Source: Nocardioides cavernae
GTDB taxonomy: Bacteria; Actinomycetota; Actinomycetes; Propionibacteriales; Nocardioidaceae
NCBI RefSeq assembly: GCF_016907475.1
Contig: NZ_JAFBCA010000001.1
Span: 1,488,001-1,552,000, forward strand
DNA length: 64,000 nucleotides
Direction of reading: 5' to 3'
A program made the position numbers and the translations under genes. The stretch's first letter is position 1. Each line of letters begins with the position of its first letter. A model generated the notes under the pieces. The model saw only the letters and a list, made by a program, of their open reading frames with translations. It did not search any database and was not told the DNA's origin. This document shows, in pieces, positions 7,972-16,700 of this stretch.

Positions 7972-8730
7972 ATGCCGGCCGAGCTCGTCGTACGCCAGGC
8001 CGGGTTCGCACCGGTCAAGGGCATGCGGCACCTCGCCCTCGACGCGGTCGACCTCGACGAGCGGGGCGCCATCGGCGACCGGTCCTACTGCCTGGTCGAC
8101 GTCGACGCCGCGCGCGTCCTGAGGACGGTGCAGCACCCGGTGCTGATCGGCGTGGTGGCGCGGGCGGACGGGGACGTCCTCGGACTGACGCTCCCGACCG
8201 GAGCGTCCGTGGTCGCGCGAGCCGACAGGATCGGCCGGACGATCACCTGTGACTACTGGGGCCGTCGCGTCGACCTCGAGCTCACCGACGGTCCGCACGC
8301 CGCGCTCCTCTCCGCCTGGCTGGGTCGGCGCGTGCAGCTCGCGGTCGCGCCTCGCGGCGGGGTGGTGTTCGGCGACCCGCTCACCGTCGTCGGCACGGCG
8401 TCGCTGCACGAGCTGGCCCGGCGTACGGGCCACGAGGCGCTCGCCGACCAGGCTGCGCGCTTCCGGTCGACGCTGGTCGTCGAGACCGACACGCCCTACG
8501 TCGAGGACTCGTGGGCGGGACGCGACGTGGTGGTGGGGGAGGCCACGGTGCGGATCGGCGGACCGGTCCCGCGGTGCGCCGTCCTCGACCACCACCCGGA
8601 GACCGGCGCGAAGGACCTCCGACTGCTGAGGGCCCTGGTGCGCGAGCGCCCGACCAACCGGGCCGGTGAGCCGGTGCTGGGGGTCTACGCGACGTGCACC
8701 CGACCCGGGCGGGTCGCCGTGAGTAGCTGA
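7972..8730 (+). CDS. MOSC domain-containing protein
   Basis: A 252-residue protein. An N-terminal MOSC-N beta-barrel-like region (PVKGMRHLALDAVDLDERGAIGDRSYCLVD) is followed by the MOSC core with LHELARR, ARFRSTLVVET and PRCAVLDHHPETG, where the conserved Cys (in PRC) is the residue that handles molybdenum cofactor or sulfur in MOSC proteins such as mARC and YiiM. Substrate unknown. ATG 7972 lies 26 bases after the ligase stop, with AACCAT (7960-7965) as a weak possible -10 for leaderless expression. It could be the last gene of the operon or separate. Confidence 0.82.
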   Translation: MPAELVVRQAGFAPVKGMRHLALDAVDLDERGAIGDRSYCLVDVDAARVLRTVQHPVLIGVVARADGDVLGLTLPTGASVVARADRIGRTITCDYWGRRVDLELTDGPHAALLSAWLGRRVQLAVAPRGGVVFGDPLTVVGTASLHELARRTGHEALADQAARFRSTLVVETDTPYVEDSWAGRDVVVGEATVRIGGPVPRCAVLDHHPETGAKDLRLLRALVRERPTNRAGEPVLGVYATCTRPGRVAVSS

Positions 8731-8739
8731 CGCCGCTCG

Positions 8740-9060
8740 TCAGCGGTCGAGCTCGCGTCTGTCGACCTGGCGCGGGACCATCGGCCGCTGTTCGAGCTCC
8801 GCGAGCTCCTGGCGCGCGAGGTCCAGCGACCCGAGGAGCGCCGCCAGCGCGTCGATGGCGTCGTGGGCAGCGTTGTCCCACTCCTGCCAGCCCGAGCCCT
8901 GGTGCCGTGCGGTGCCGCCCTGCCAGGCCACGACGAGGGCGTCGATGCTCGCCTCGGCGGCGCGCCGGCGGACGTCGACCTCGGCGACGCGGGCGGCCGC
9001 GAAGGAGGAGACCACTGCGCGGCCCGAAAGATCGTGCTGGAGGTGGCCGGAGATGATCAT
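8740..9060 (-). CDS. WXG100-like small helical protein
   Basis: A 106-residue protein, mostly helical. Its middle, DALVVAWQGGTARHQGSGWQEW, has a W-x-G turn between two helices as in ESAT-6/WXG100 proteins, and total length fits that family. The hits are motif-level only: no type VII secretion genes are nearby, and the C-terminal 35 residues are more basic and Glu-rich than usual. Alternatives are a generic helical hairpin protein. It is divergent from gntP and convergent with the MOSC gene, from which it is 9 bases away. ATG 9058-9060 is chosen as the first start in frame. Confidence 0.5.
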   Translation of the reverse strand: MIISGHLQHDLSGRAVVSSFAAARVAEVDVRRRAAEASIDALVVAWQGGTARHQGSGWQEWDNAAHDAIDALAALLGSLDLARQELAELEQRPMVPRQVDRRELDR

Positions 9061-9176
9061 GGATGTCCACTACCCACGCCCCGGGTGGGCCTACACGCGC
9101 TTGACGAGATCTGGAGACGATCGAGAGTGCTCCTTGCACCTGCGGAGCGCCGCGGAGGTCGGCCCGGTGGGGGACC

Positions 9177-9195
9177 TAGGGTGGTGCGACCACCC
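9177..9195 (+). promoter_or_regulatory. gntP promoter with short palindrome
   Basis: TAGGGT (9177-9182) is a good -10. It overlaps GGGTGGT-GCG-ACCACCC (9179-9195), a perfect 7-base inverted repeat that could be an operator for a gluconate-responsive regulator or a 5' hairpin. CGGAGGC at 9206-9212 is the ribosome site for GTG 9219. Confidence 0.45.
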
Positions 9196-9218
9196 CCGCC
9201 TATCTCGGAGGCTCCTAC

Positions 9219-10595
9219 GTGGACACCATGACCCCCGTCTACGGCTCGGCCACCCTGCTGCTGATCGCCGCAGCCGCCGTCGCCGCCCTGCTCGTCCTGA
9301 TCATCGTGCTGCGCATGCACGCCTTCGTGGCGCTCGTGCTCGTCAGCTTCGGCACCGCGATCGCTGCCGGCGTGCCCCTCCCGGAAGTACCGGTCATCGC
9401 GATCGCCGCCTTCAGCACCACGCTCGGCACCGTGGCCCTGCTCGTGGGGCTCGGCGTGATGATCGGTCGCCTGCTGGAGGTGACGGGCGGCGCGCAGGTG
9501 CTCGCCGACACCCTGGTGAGCCGCTTCGGCGAGAAGCGCGCGCCGATGGCGCTGGGCATCGCCGCCCTGCTCTTCGGCCTGCCGATCTTCTTCGACGCCG
9601 GCCTGGTCGTCTTCCTCCCGATCATCTTCTCGGTCGCCAAGCGGTTCGGCGGCTCCGTCCTGATGTACGCGCTCCCTGCCGCCGGCGCGTTCGCCAGCAT
9701 GCACGCCATCGTGCCTCCGCACCCGGGGCCCGTCACCGCGGCCACCGAGATCGGCGCCAGCATCGGCCTCACCCTGGTCGTGGGCGTGGTGGTCGCCGTC
9801 GTCGCGTGGTTCATCGGCGTGTACGCCGTCACGGTCGGGTGGCTCGGCAAGATCTACGTCCCGATCGACGACTCGGTCCTGACCGGCGGGCGCGAGCCCG
9901 ACACGAGCAACCCGCCGGCGTTCGCCCACGTCCTCTCGATCCTGCTGCTGCCCCTGGTGCTGATCGGTGCGAACACCGTCCTCACGACGCTGCGGACCAA
10001 CGGCAGCATCCCCGCGGAGGGCACGCTGGCCGACATCGTGATCTTCGTCGGCCAGACCCCGGTCGCGCTGCTGATCGCGCTGCTCGTCGCGACCTACACC
10101 CTCGCGATCCGCCGCTACTCGCGCGAGGAGGTCGAGACGCTGCTCAACGACGCGCTGGGCCCGATCTGCGCGATCATCCTCATCACCGGCGCCGGCGGCA
10201 TGTTCGGCGGCGTGCTCCGCTACAGCGGCATCGGCGACGCGCTCTCCGACTCCCTCGCCGACCTCGGCCTGCCGCTCATCGTGAGCGCGTTCGTCATCGC
10301 CACGATCCTGCGGGTCGCGCAGGGCTCGGCGACCGTCGCGCTGACCACCACGGCCGGCCTGATCTCCGCCGGCGTCGCTGCCGCCGACCCGTCCAGCCTC
10401 CAGCTCGTCGCCCTCGTGCTGGCGATCGCGGCCGGCGCGACCGTGCTCTCGCACGTCAACGACTCCGGCTTCTGGCTGGTCAGCCGGTTCTTCGGGATGG
10501 ACGTCAAGACGACCCTGCGGACCTGGACCGTCATGGAGACCACGCTCGGCGTCACGATCTTCGTGCTCTCCCTCGGCATCTGGGCCGTCGGATGA
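9219..10595 (+). CDS. gntP: GntP-family gluconate:H+ symporter
   Basis: A 458-residue polytopic membrane protein with about 12-14 hydrophobic segments. The family hallmarks are present: FGLPIFFDAGLVVFLPIIF, HAIVPPHPGPVTAA and SHVNDSGFWLVSRFFGMD. It imports gluconate or related sugar acids with protons. GTG 9219 is 7 bases from CGGAGGC; the ATG at 9228 is too far from it. Gluconokinase follows, separated only by the palindromic element at 10592-10669, which confirms gluconate as the likely substrate. Its stop (10593-10595) overlaps the ATG of that element. Confidence 0.92.
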   Translation: MDTMTPVYGSATLLLIAAAAVAALLVLIIVLRMHAFVALVLVSFGTAIAAGVPLPEVPVIAIAAFSTTLGTVALLVGLGVMIGRLLEVTGGAQVLADTLVSRFGEKRAPMALGIAALLFGLPIFFDAGLVVFLPIIFSVAKRFGGSVLMYALPAAGAFASMHAIVPPHPGPVTAATEIGASIGLTLVVGVVVAVVAWFIGVYAVTVGWLGKIYVPIDDSVLTGGREPDTSNPPAFAHVLSILLLPLVLIGANTVLTTLRTNGSIPAEGTLADIVIFVGQTPVALLIALLVATYTLAIRRYSREEVETLLNDALGPICAIILITGAGGMFGGVLRYSGIGDALSDSLADLGLPLIVSAFVIATILRVAQGSATVALTTTAGLISAGVAAADPSSLQLVALVLAIAAGATVLSHVNDSGFWLVSRFFGMDVKTTLRTWTVMETTLGVTIFVLSLGIWAVG

Positions 10596-10669
10596 GAACA
10601 CCCCACGACGTTCTTCGCCTCCCCCGCTTCGCTCCTCCTGCGAACAACGCCGCGGGGACCCCGAAATGA
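10592..10669 (+). CDS. 25-codon mini-ORF lying in the palindromic element (may not be a functional protein)
   Basis: ATG 10592 overlaps the gntP stop as ATGA, and the TGA at 10667-10669 overlaps the gntK start as ATGA, so ribosomes could pass from gntP through this ORF into gntK without leaving the message. The peptide begins MRTPHDVL and ends NNAAGTPK. A closely similar peptide starts the protein encoded at 48872. This may be coupling by chance through a mobile element and not a selected gene. Confidence 0.35.
   Translation: MRTPHDVLRLPRFAPPANNAAGTPK
10597..10664 (+). repeat. Intercistronic palindromic element, copy 1
   Basis: Imperfect inverted repeat with arms 10601-10617 (CCCCACGACGTTCTTCG) and 10641-10657 (CGAACAACGCCGCGGGG), 14 of 17 pairing, around a pyrimidine-rich loop. 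Two more copies, in the same orientation relative to genes, lie at 48877-48938 and 52464-52530. All three start right at the stop codon of an upstream operon gene. Confidence 0.85.
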
Positions 10670-11181
10670 CAACACCCGACGCGCCGCTCCACCTCGTCTT
10701 CATGGGAGTCTCCGGCTCGGGGAAGTCCACCGTGGCGCGGGCGGTCCAGGAGCGGCTGGGCTGGGAGCTCGCCGAGGGCGACGACTTCCACCCGCCGGAG
10801 AACGTCGCGAAGATGCGGGAGGGCATCCCGCTCAAGGACGCCGACCGCTGGGGGTGGCTGGAGTCGCTCGCGGAGTGGACCGCCGAGCGCGACGCCCGCG
10901 GCGAGCCGACGCTCATCGCCTGCAGCGCCCTTCGCAAGGCCTACCGTGACGTGCTGAGGCGCGGGGGCGAGGGCACGTTCTTCGTGCACTCCACCGGCGA
11001 CAAGCACCTGCTGCTGGAGCGGATGAGCGCCCGCGACCACTTCATGCCGCCGAGCCTGCTGGAGTCGCAGCTCGACACCCTCGAGGCGCTCGAGCCGGAC
11101 GAGCACGGGATGGACGTCGACCCGGCGCTGCCGGTCGACCGCCTCGCCGCGATGGTGCTCGCCCGGCTCGGCCTGGCCTGA
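10666..11181 (+). CDS. gntK: Gluconokinase
   Basis: A 171-residue P-loop kinase that converts gluconate and ATP to 6-phosphogluconate for the pentose phosphate pathway. Walker A GVSGSGKST is at residues 14-22, followed by LAEGDDFHPPENVAKM and GIPLKDADRWGWL, both diagnostic of GntK, then CSALRKAYRDVLR and RDHFMPPSLLESQ. Length is standard. Its ATG overlaps the stop of the mini-ORF in the palindromic element, and no separate Shine-Dalgarno is evident, so it may depend on translational coupling from gntP. Confidence 0.95.
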   Translation: MTTPDAPLHLVFMGVSGSGKSTVARAVQERLGWELAEGDDFHPPENVAKMREGIPLKDADRWGWLESLAEWTAERDARGEPTLIACSALRKAYRDVLRRGGEGTFFVHSTGDKHLLLERMSARDHFMPPSLLESQLDTLEALEPDEHGMDVDPALPVDRLAAMVLARLGLA

Positions 11182-11193
11182 CCGCTCGTCGGG

Positions 11194-12765
11194 TCAGCGC
11201 ACGCGTCGTGCGCGCAGCACCGCGTCCTCGATGTCGATCTCCTCACCGGTCTCCGGATGGGCCTGCGACCTCGGTCGCGACTCGCACACCTCGACCTCCC
11301 ACGAGTCGTCGAGGGCCGGGATCAGCTGGTCGGCGGTGTGCATGAACGAGTGGTGGCCGTGCCGCAGGCCGGTGTGGACGTCGCTCGGCGCGTGGCCGAC
11401 CACGAGGAGCGTCCCGCCGGGCGCCACCGCCGAGGCCAGGCGGCGTACGACATCGACCATGCCGCCGTCGGGCAGGTGCACGAAGTGTGAGGTGACGAGG
11501 TCCCACGTCTCGCCGCCGGGCTCGAAGGTGCGGACGTCGATGCGCCTGGTCTCGACCCGGTCGCCGACGCCGGCATCCACGGCGTGCTCGGCGACCCGTT
11601 CCAGCGCCGCGTCGGCGAAGTCGGACGCCGTCACCTGCCAGCCGTGCTGCGCCAGCCACAGGGCGTCGCCGCCCTCACCGCACCCGACGTCGAGCGCGCG
11701 TCCCGGCTCGAGGTCGGCGGCCTCGGCCTCGAGCTGGACGTTGACCCGGCCGCTCCAGACGCGGTCACCCGAGTAGCGGCCCTCCCAGGCGGGCTGCTCG
11801 AAGAAGTCGTCGCGGAGCGTCTGCACCGCCGTCGTCGCGTCCGCGTTGGCGAGCTCGGCGTTGATCCACGCGCCGACACGGGTTCCGTGGGCCGCGGAGG
11901 CGACCAGGATCATCGCGATGTCCGTGGCGTTGCCGGCAGCGAAGATGCCGGGGACCGTGGTCGCTCCCGTGCTCGGCTCGACCTCGATCACCGACCCGAA
12001 GGCGATGCCGTTCATCTCGAAGGGCTTGGGCTCGATGCCCACCGGGCCGAGGAAGTCGGCACGCACGTGGGGCTTCGACGCGACGACGATCGCGTCCCGC
12101 TCGAGGACCGTTCCGTCCGCCAGTCGCAGCCCGACGAGGTCGTCGCCGTCGGTGACGACCTCCTGCGGGGTGCCGTGGGCGAAGCGCACGCCGATCGCGC
12201 CGAGCTTCTCCGTCTCCTCCGGGGGCAGCTCGACGCCGTCGTGGACGACCACCACGACGTCGTCTGACAGCTGACGGAACAGCAGCGCCTGGTGTGCGGC
12301 CATCGGGGTCGTCGCGAGGACGGCGATCGCCTGGTCGCGCACCTCCCAGCCGTGGCAGTAGGGGCAGTGCAGCACGTCGACGCCCCACCGCTCGGCCAGC
12401 CCCGGCACGTCGGGCAGCTCGTCGACGACGCCGCCGGTGACCAGCACCCGCCGGGCGCCGTACCTCCGACCACCCTCCGTGGTGACCAGGAAGGAGTCGG
12501 CAGCGCCGGACAGACCGACCACCCGGTCGGTCAGCACCTCGACGCCGTACGCCGCCACCTCGGCGCGGCCGTCCTCGAGCAGCTGCAGCGGGGGGACGCC
12601 CTCGCGGCCCAGGTAGTTGTGGGCGTGGGCGGCGGGGGCGTTGCGGGGCTCGCCGGCGTCGATGACCAGCACCGAACGCCTCGACCTGCCCAGCGCCATC
12701 GCACCGCTCAGCCCGGCCGCGCCACCACCGATGACCACCACGTCGTACGTCTCGTTCTCACTCAT
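11194..12765 (-). CDS. Fusion: thioredoxin-reductase-like FAD oxidoreductase + class I SAM methyltransferase
   Basis: A 523-residue two-domain protein. Residues 1 to about 310 form a TrxR-type flavoprotein: GGGAAGLSGAMALGRSRRSVLVID for FAD, CPYCHGWEVRDQ with a CxxC at the place of the TrxR redox disulfide, and FAAGNATD near the end. Residues from about 335 hold a methyltransferase with motif I ALDVGCGEGGDALWLA and VTSHFVHLPDGG. The fusion is known in actinobacteria, but its substrate is not; a thiol- or toxin-related detoxification is inference. The frame runs further upstream to 13380, but ATG 12765 gives the conserved FAD start. It is divergent from an XRE-cupin regulator that may control it. 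Confidence 0.88.
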   Translation of the reverse strand: MSENETYDVVVIGGGAAGLSGAMALGRSRRSVLVIDAGEPRNAPAAHAHNYLGREGVPPLQLLEDGRAEVAAYGVEVLTDRVVGLSGAADSFLVTTEGGRRYGARRVLVTGGVVDELPDVPGLAERWGVDVLHCPYCHGWEVRDQAIAVLATTPMAAHQALLFRQLSDDVVVVVHDGVELPPEETEKLGAIGVRFAHGTPQEVVTDGDDLVGLRLADGTVLERDAIVVASKPHVRADFLGPVGIEPKPFEMNGIAFGSVIEVEPSTGATTVPGIFAAGNATDIAMILVASAAHGTRVGAWINAELANADATTAVQTLRDDFFEQPAWEGRYSGDRVWSGRVNVQLEAEAADLEPGRALDVGCGEGGDALWLAQHGWQVTASDFADAALERVAEHAVDAGVGDRVETRRIDVRTFEPGGETWDLVTSHFVHLPDGGMVDVVRRLASAVAPGGTLLVVGHAPSDVHTGLRHGHHSFMHTADQLIPALDDSWEVEVCESRPRSQAHPETGEEIDIEDAVLRARRVR

Positions 12766-12792
12766 GTCACCGAGCATGCAGGGGCCGTGCGC

Positions 12793-12825
12793 GATTGACA
12801 AACAATCTTGCTGGAGTGGCAAACT
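12793..12825 (+). promoter_or_regulatory. Divergent promoter/operator between the fusion gene and the XRE regulator
   Basis: GATTG-ACAAA-CAATC (12793-12807) is a 5-base inverted repeat containing a TTGACA hexamer (12795-12800). CAAACT (12820-12825) sits 6 bases before ATG 12832 and could be the -10 of a leaderless transcript. The palindrome is the most likely operator in this 66-base gap. Confidence 0.45.
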
Positions 12826-12831
12826 GGGGGC

Positions 12832-13392
12832 ATGGACGACGAAGGAGTGCTGCGCGCCGTCGGTCCGCGGCTGCGCCAGCTGCGGCTCGAGCGGGAGGCG
12901 ACCCTGACCGACCTCGCCGAGGAGACCGGCATCTCGGTGAGCACCCTGTCGCGGCTGGAGTCCGGCCAGCGCAAGCCCACCCTCGAGCTGCTGCTGCCGC
13001 TGGCCCGGGCCCACCGCGTCGCCCTCGACGAGCTGGTCGACGCGCCCGAGACCGGTGACCCGCGGATCCGCTCCAAGCCGGTGGTGCGGCACGGACGCAC
13101 CTTCATCTCGCTGACCCGCCGGCCCGGGGGGCTGCAGTCCTTCAAGATGGTGATGCCGGTCGAGAAGGACCCGCGCCCGACGTTGCAGACCCACGAGGGC
13201 TACGAGTGGCTCTACGTCCTCAGCGGCAAGGTCCGGCTGGTGCTCGGGACCCGCGACCTGGTGCTCGAGCCCGGCGAGGTGGCCGAGTTCGACACCCGCA
13301 CGCCCCACTGGATCGGCAACCCGGGGCCGACGCCCGCCGAGGTGCTGGCGATCTTCGGCCCCCAGGGCGAACGGATGCATGTCCGCTCCTGA
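12832..13392 (+). CDS. XRE-family regulator with C-terminal cupin domain
   Basis: A 186-residue regulator. Residues about 8-62 are a helix-turn-helix of the Cro/C1 type (LRLEREATLTDLAEETG, then STLSRLESGQRKPTLELLLPLA). Residues about 105-180 are a cupin (HEGYEWLYVLSGKVRLVLG, VLEPGEVAEFDTRTPHWIGN) that binds a small effector. ATG 12832 is preferred over 12808 because the HTH alignment begins just after it and a -10 lies 6 bases upstream. Regulators of this architecture often control an adjacent divergent gene, here the TrxR-methyltransferase fusion. Confidence 0.88.
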   Translation: MDDEGVLRAVGPRLRQLRLEREATLTDLAEETGISVSTLSRLESGQRKPTLELLLPLARAHRVALDELVDAPETGDPRIRSKPVVRHGRTFISLTRRPGGLQSFKMVMPVEKDPRPTLQTHEGYEWLYVLSGKVRLVLGTRDLVLEPGEVAEFDTRTPHWIGNPGPTPAEVLAIFGPQGERMHVRS

Positions 13393-13427
13393 GGGGTGGG
13401 CCCGGGGTACGCCAACGACGTACGCGC

Positions 13428-13516
13428 GGCGCGTCGGACGACCACAAGTCAGCGAGCGGCCGTGATCTGAGCGGGACAGATGGCGGCGTACCCGACTTCT
13501 GGTCGTCCGACGCGCC
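13428..13516. repeat. Inverted repeat with 23-base arms
   Basis: Arms 13428-13450 and 13494-13516 are complementary at 22 of 23 positions, beginning GGCGCGTCGGACGACCA, with a 43-base spacer. It follows the XRE gene by 36 bases. As an RNA it would form a very stable stem and could end that transcript, though no U-tract follows. Same general build as other long palindromes of the window, but with a different arm sequence. Confidence 0.7.
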
Positions 13517-13710
13517 GGGTCTGGTCCGAGCGGGCCTGAGCGCGCCGGGGCGGAAGGGCAGAGGCCCCGAATTGCTCCTTACACCGCCGTGACCCGAGTT
13601 CTCGGAAAACGCCACGGAATGTCGCCGAACTCCTTAGGTTGAGCCTGCGCCGGTCCCCGATCGGTGTTCTGCACTTACGACGTAGTCGCTCACACTCACG
13701 CGAGGCACAC
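13517..13710 (+). promoter_or_regulatory. Upstream region of the conservon
   Basis: This stretch has no gene. TAGGTT at 13635-13640 is a possible -10 and would give a leader of about 65 bases before ATG 13711. A clear -35 is not seen. GAGG near 13702-13705 serves as ribosome site. Nothing else is recognisable. Confidence 0.35.
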
Positions 13711-16700
13711 ATGACTCAGGATGCAGCCCAGGCCCGGAAGGGCGCGGGACTCTCGGTCGCCGGTTGGCCACTGGGCCGGAAGATGGCCCTGGCACTGGCG
13801 ATCCCGCTGCTGCTCGCTGCCGTCCTCGGTGGCCTGCGCGTGGCCGGCGACTACGGCGACTCGCGCCAGGCTGCGCGGAGCGCCCAGCAGGTCACGATCA
13901 TCCAGCCCGCGGTGGACTACCTGACCGCGTCCGAGACCGCGATGGTGGCCGCGCAGTCCGACAGCGCCGCCAGCCAGGGCGACCTGATCGACGCGATCAG
14001 CGACATCTCCACGAACGCCGAGGCGCTGGTCCAGGCCCGCGACGGGGCCGAGCTCGACGAGCTGCAGACCGCCCACGTCAACGCGCTGCTCGACCTCAGC
14101 CAGGCCATGCGCGGCGAGGGTGCCGAGACGCTCGGCCCGGCCACCTGGATCGCCCTCGTGCGTCAGCTCGAGTCCAGCGTCTCCCAGCTCATCACCACCG
14201 TGAACGCCGCCCAGGAGACGCCCGAGCCCCGTCTCGAGCAGCTCTCCCAGGCCATGAGCGGTCGCCTGTCCCTCGCCCTCCAGCAGGGCCTGCTCGCGAC
14301 CACGCTGTCGCAGTCCAGCTCGCAGGAGCTCTTCTCCGAGATCGGCGTCGAGGCCGCGGCCATCGACCGTCTCGCCGGATCCGTCGAGGGCGCGGACGAC
14401 CAGACCGCCCTCCTGCGCCAGCAGAACACCCGCCACGCCGGGCAGATCCGCGACGACGCCGCCACCGACCTCGACGGACGCGACGCCTACGCGCCGTACG
14501 ACGAGATCACCGAGACGCTCGTCAGCGGTGTGACCAAGACCCTCGACGACGCGGCCGGTGTCGCCCAGCGCAACGCCCTCATCGGCGCCGTGCTCACGCT
14601 CCTCGCGCTCGCCGCGGCGATCGCCCTCGCGTTCTTCATCGCCCGCAGCCTCCTCGGCCCGATCGGCAAGGTCCGCGACGGCGCCCTCGCGGTGGCCCGC
14701 CACCGCCTGCCCGACGCGGTCGCCCGGATCCGCGCCGGCCAGGAGCCGGAGCCGATCAAGACGATCGACGTCCACACCAACGAGGAGATCGGCCAGGTCG
14801 CGCGAGCGGTCGACGACCTCCACCGCCAGGCCATCCACCTCGCCTCGGGCGAGGCCCAGCTCCGCCAGACCGTCAACGCGATGTTCGTGACGCTGTCGCG
14901 CCGCTCGACCTCGCTGGTCAACCAGCAGCTCGCGCAGATCGAGCGCCTCGAGCACGACGAAGAGGACCCCAAGCGCCTCGAGTCGCTGTTCCGCCTCGAC
15001 CACCTCGCCTCGCGCATGCGTCGTACGGCCGACTCCCTGCTGATCCTGGCCGACGCCCCGAACCGTGCCGCCGGCCAGTTCAGCCTCACCGTCGGCGAGG
15101 CGCTGCAGGCCGCGACGTCCGGTGTGCAGGACTACCAGCGCGTGCAGATCCTCTCCAACCTCAACACCCGCGTCGGTGACGAGGCCGCGCCCGACGTCGT
15201 CCACCTGCTCACCGAGCTGGTCGACAACGCGCTCAGCTTCTCGCCGCCGGCCGAGCCGGTGCGCCTGGCCGCCAAGCAGGGCCCCGAGGGCGTCACCATC
15301 ACGATCACCGACTCCGGCCTGGGCGTGCCCCCGGCCGAGCTCGAGCAGCTCAACGGCGACCTCCAGCACGGTGCCGAGGCCACGCCCGACACCGCCCGCC
15401 GCATGGGCCTGTTCGTGGTGTCGCGCCTCGCCGAGCGCCACGACATCACCGCCCACCTGGCCCGCAACCCGGGTGGCGGCATGACGGCCAGCGTCCTGCT
15501 CCCGCTGTCCGTGCTCCCCGACGTGTCGCAGTCCGGTGCGCCCGCCGCCCCGGTCGCGACCACCACGGCTGCTCCATCGGCCCCGGCCACCACGTCGACG
15601 GGCTCGGCCGAGCTCGTCGGTGCCGCGGCAGCCGGCCCGGTCGTCTCCAAGCGGGAGGCGCGCAACCGGGCCCGCGCCGAGAAGGCCGAGGCGAAGGCCG
15701 CCGAGCGCGCCGCCGCCTCCGAGGCCAAGGCCAAGGCCAAGTCCGCCAAGGCGGAGGCCGACCTGGAGCCGCTGCCGGCCGCGACCGGTACGACGACCGC
15801 CGCGGACGACGCGTCGAGCGCGCCGGCCGCTGCCGCGTCCTCGTCGGAGCCGACCCCGGACCGTCCGCCGCTCGGCAGCCTCCTGCCGCGCCGCGACCCC
15901 GGCGCCAACATGCCCCGCACGGGTGCCGACGCATTCCTGCCGCCGGAGACCTCCGGCGCCACGGGCCCGCTCTTCGGCAAGCGTGCCGACACCGCCGCAC
16001 CCGCCGCCGAGGCGGACGCCGCCGGTGACGAGGCCGCGCCGACCGAGCGCGCCGAGAAGGTCGCCCGCGTCGTCCCGATCACCGCCCTGGCCTCGCGCCA
16101 GCGAGCGCAGGCCGAGCAGGAGGCGCGGAGCGCCGAGGCCTCCGCCGAGACTCCCGCCGAGGAGCCGTCCGAGCCGCCGGTCGAGCAGTCCGTCGAGCAG
16201 CCCGAGCAGCCGGTCGAGCAGTCCGTCGAGCAGCCCGCCCGGGCCCACGACCCGCTGTCCGACCCGTTGTCCGACCCGCTGCCCGCCGACGCCTTCGACG
16301 AGCCCGCTGCCGCCGTGCAGTCCGAGCCCATCGCCGAGGTCGACGTCCAGCCCGAGGCCGACGTCCAGCCCGAGCCCGCGGCCCAGGCCGACGAGGTCGA
16401 GGTGCAGGACGAGGTCGAGGTCGACGCCGACGACCCGCTGGGTCTCGGAGCCCCTGCCCGTCCGGCGGAGCCCGTCGACCAGCCGGCCGACCAGCCGGCC
16501 GACCAGACGGTCGACCAGCCCGAGCCGGAGCCCGTCAGCGAGGTCGCGGCCGAGCCCGTGGCCGAGCCCGAGCCCCAGCTCGAGGAGCACGCCGAGCCCG
16601 AGCTCGAGCCGGTGCCGTCGTACGACGCCGCCGCGCTGCTCACCGACGGCCACGGCCTCAACGGCCACGGTACCAACGGCACGAACGGCCACGGCTCGAA

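Noticed and set aside
5165..8011. 948-codon antisense frame across the SDR/ligase operon
   Set aside because: It spans three recognised genes and has no recognisable protein sequence.
12766..13380. N-terminal extension of the TrxR-methyltransferase fusion to 13380
   Set aside because: The extension is antisense to the XRE-cupin gene; the FAD-binding start lies at 12765.
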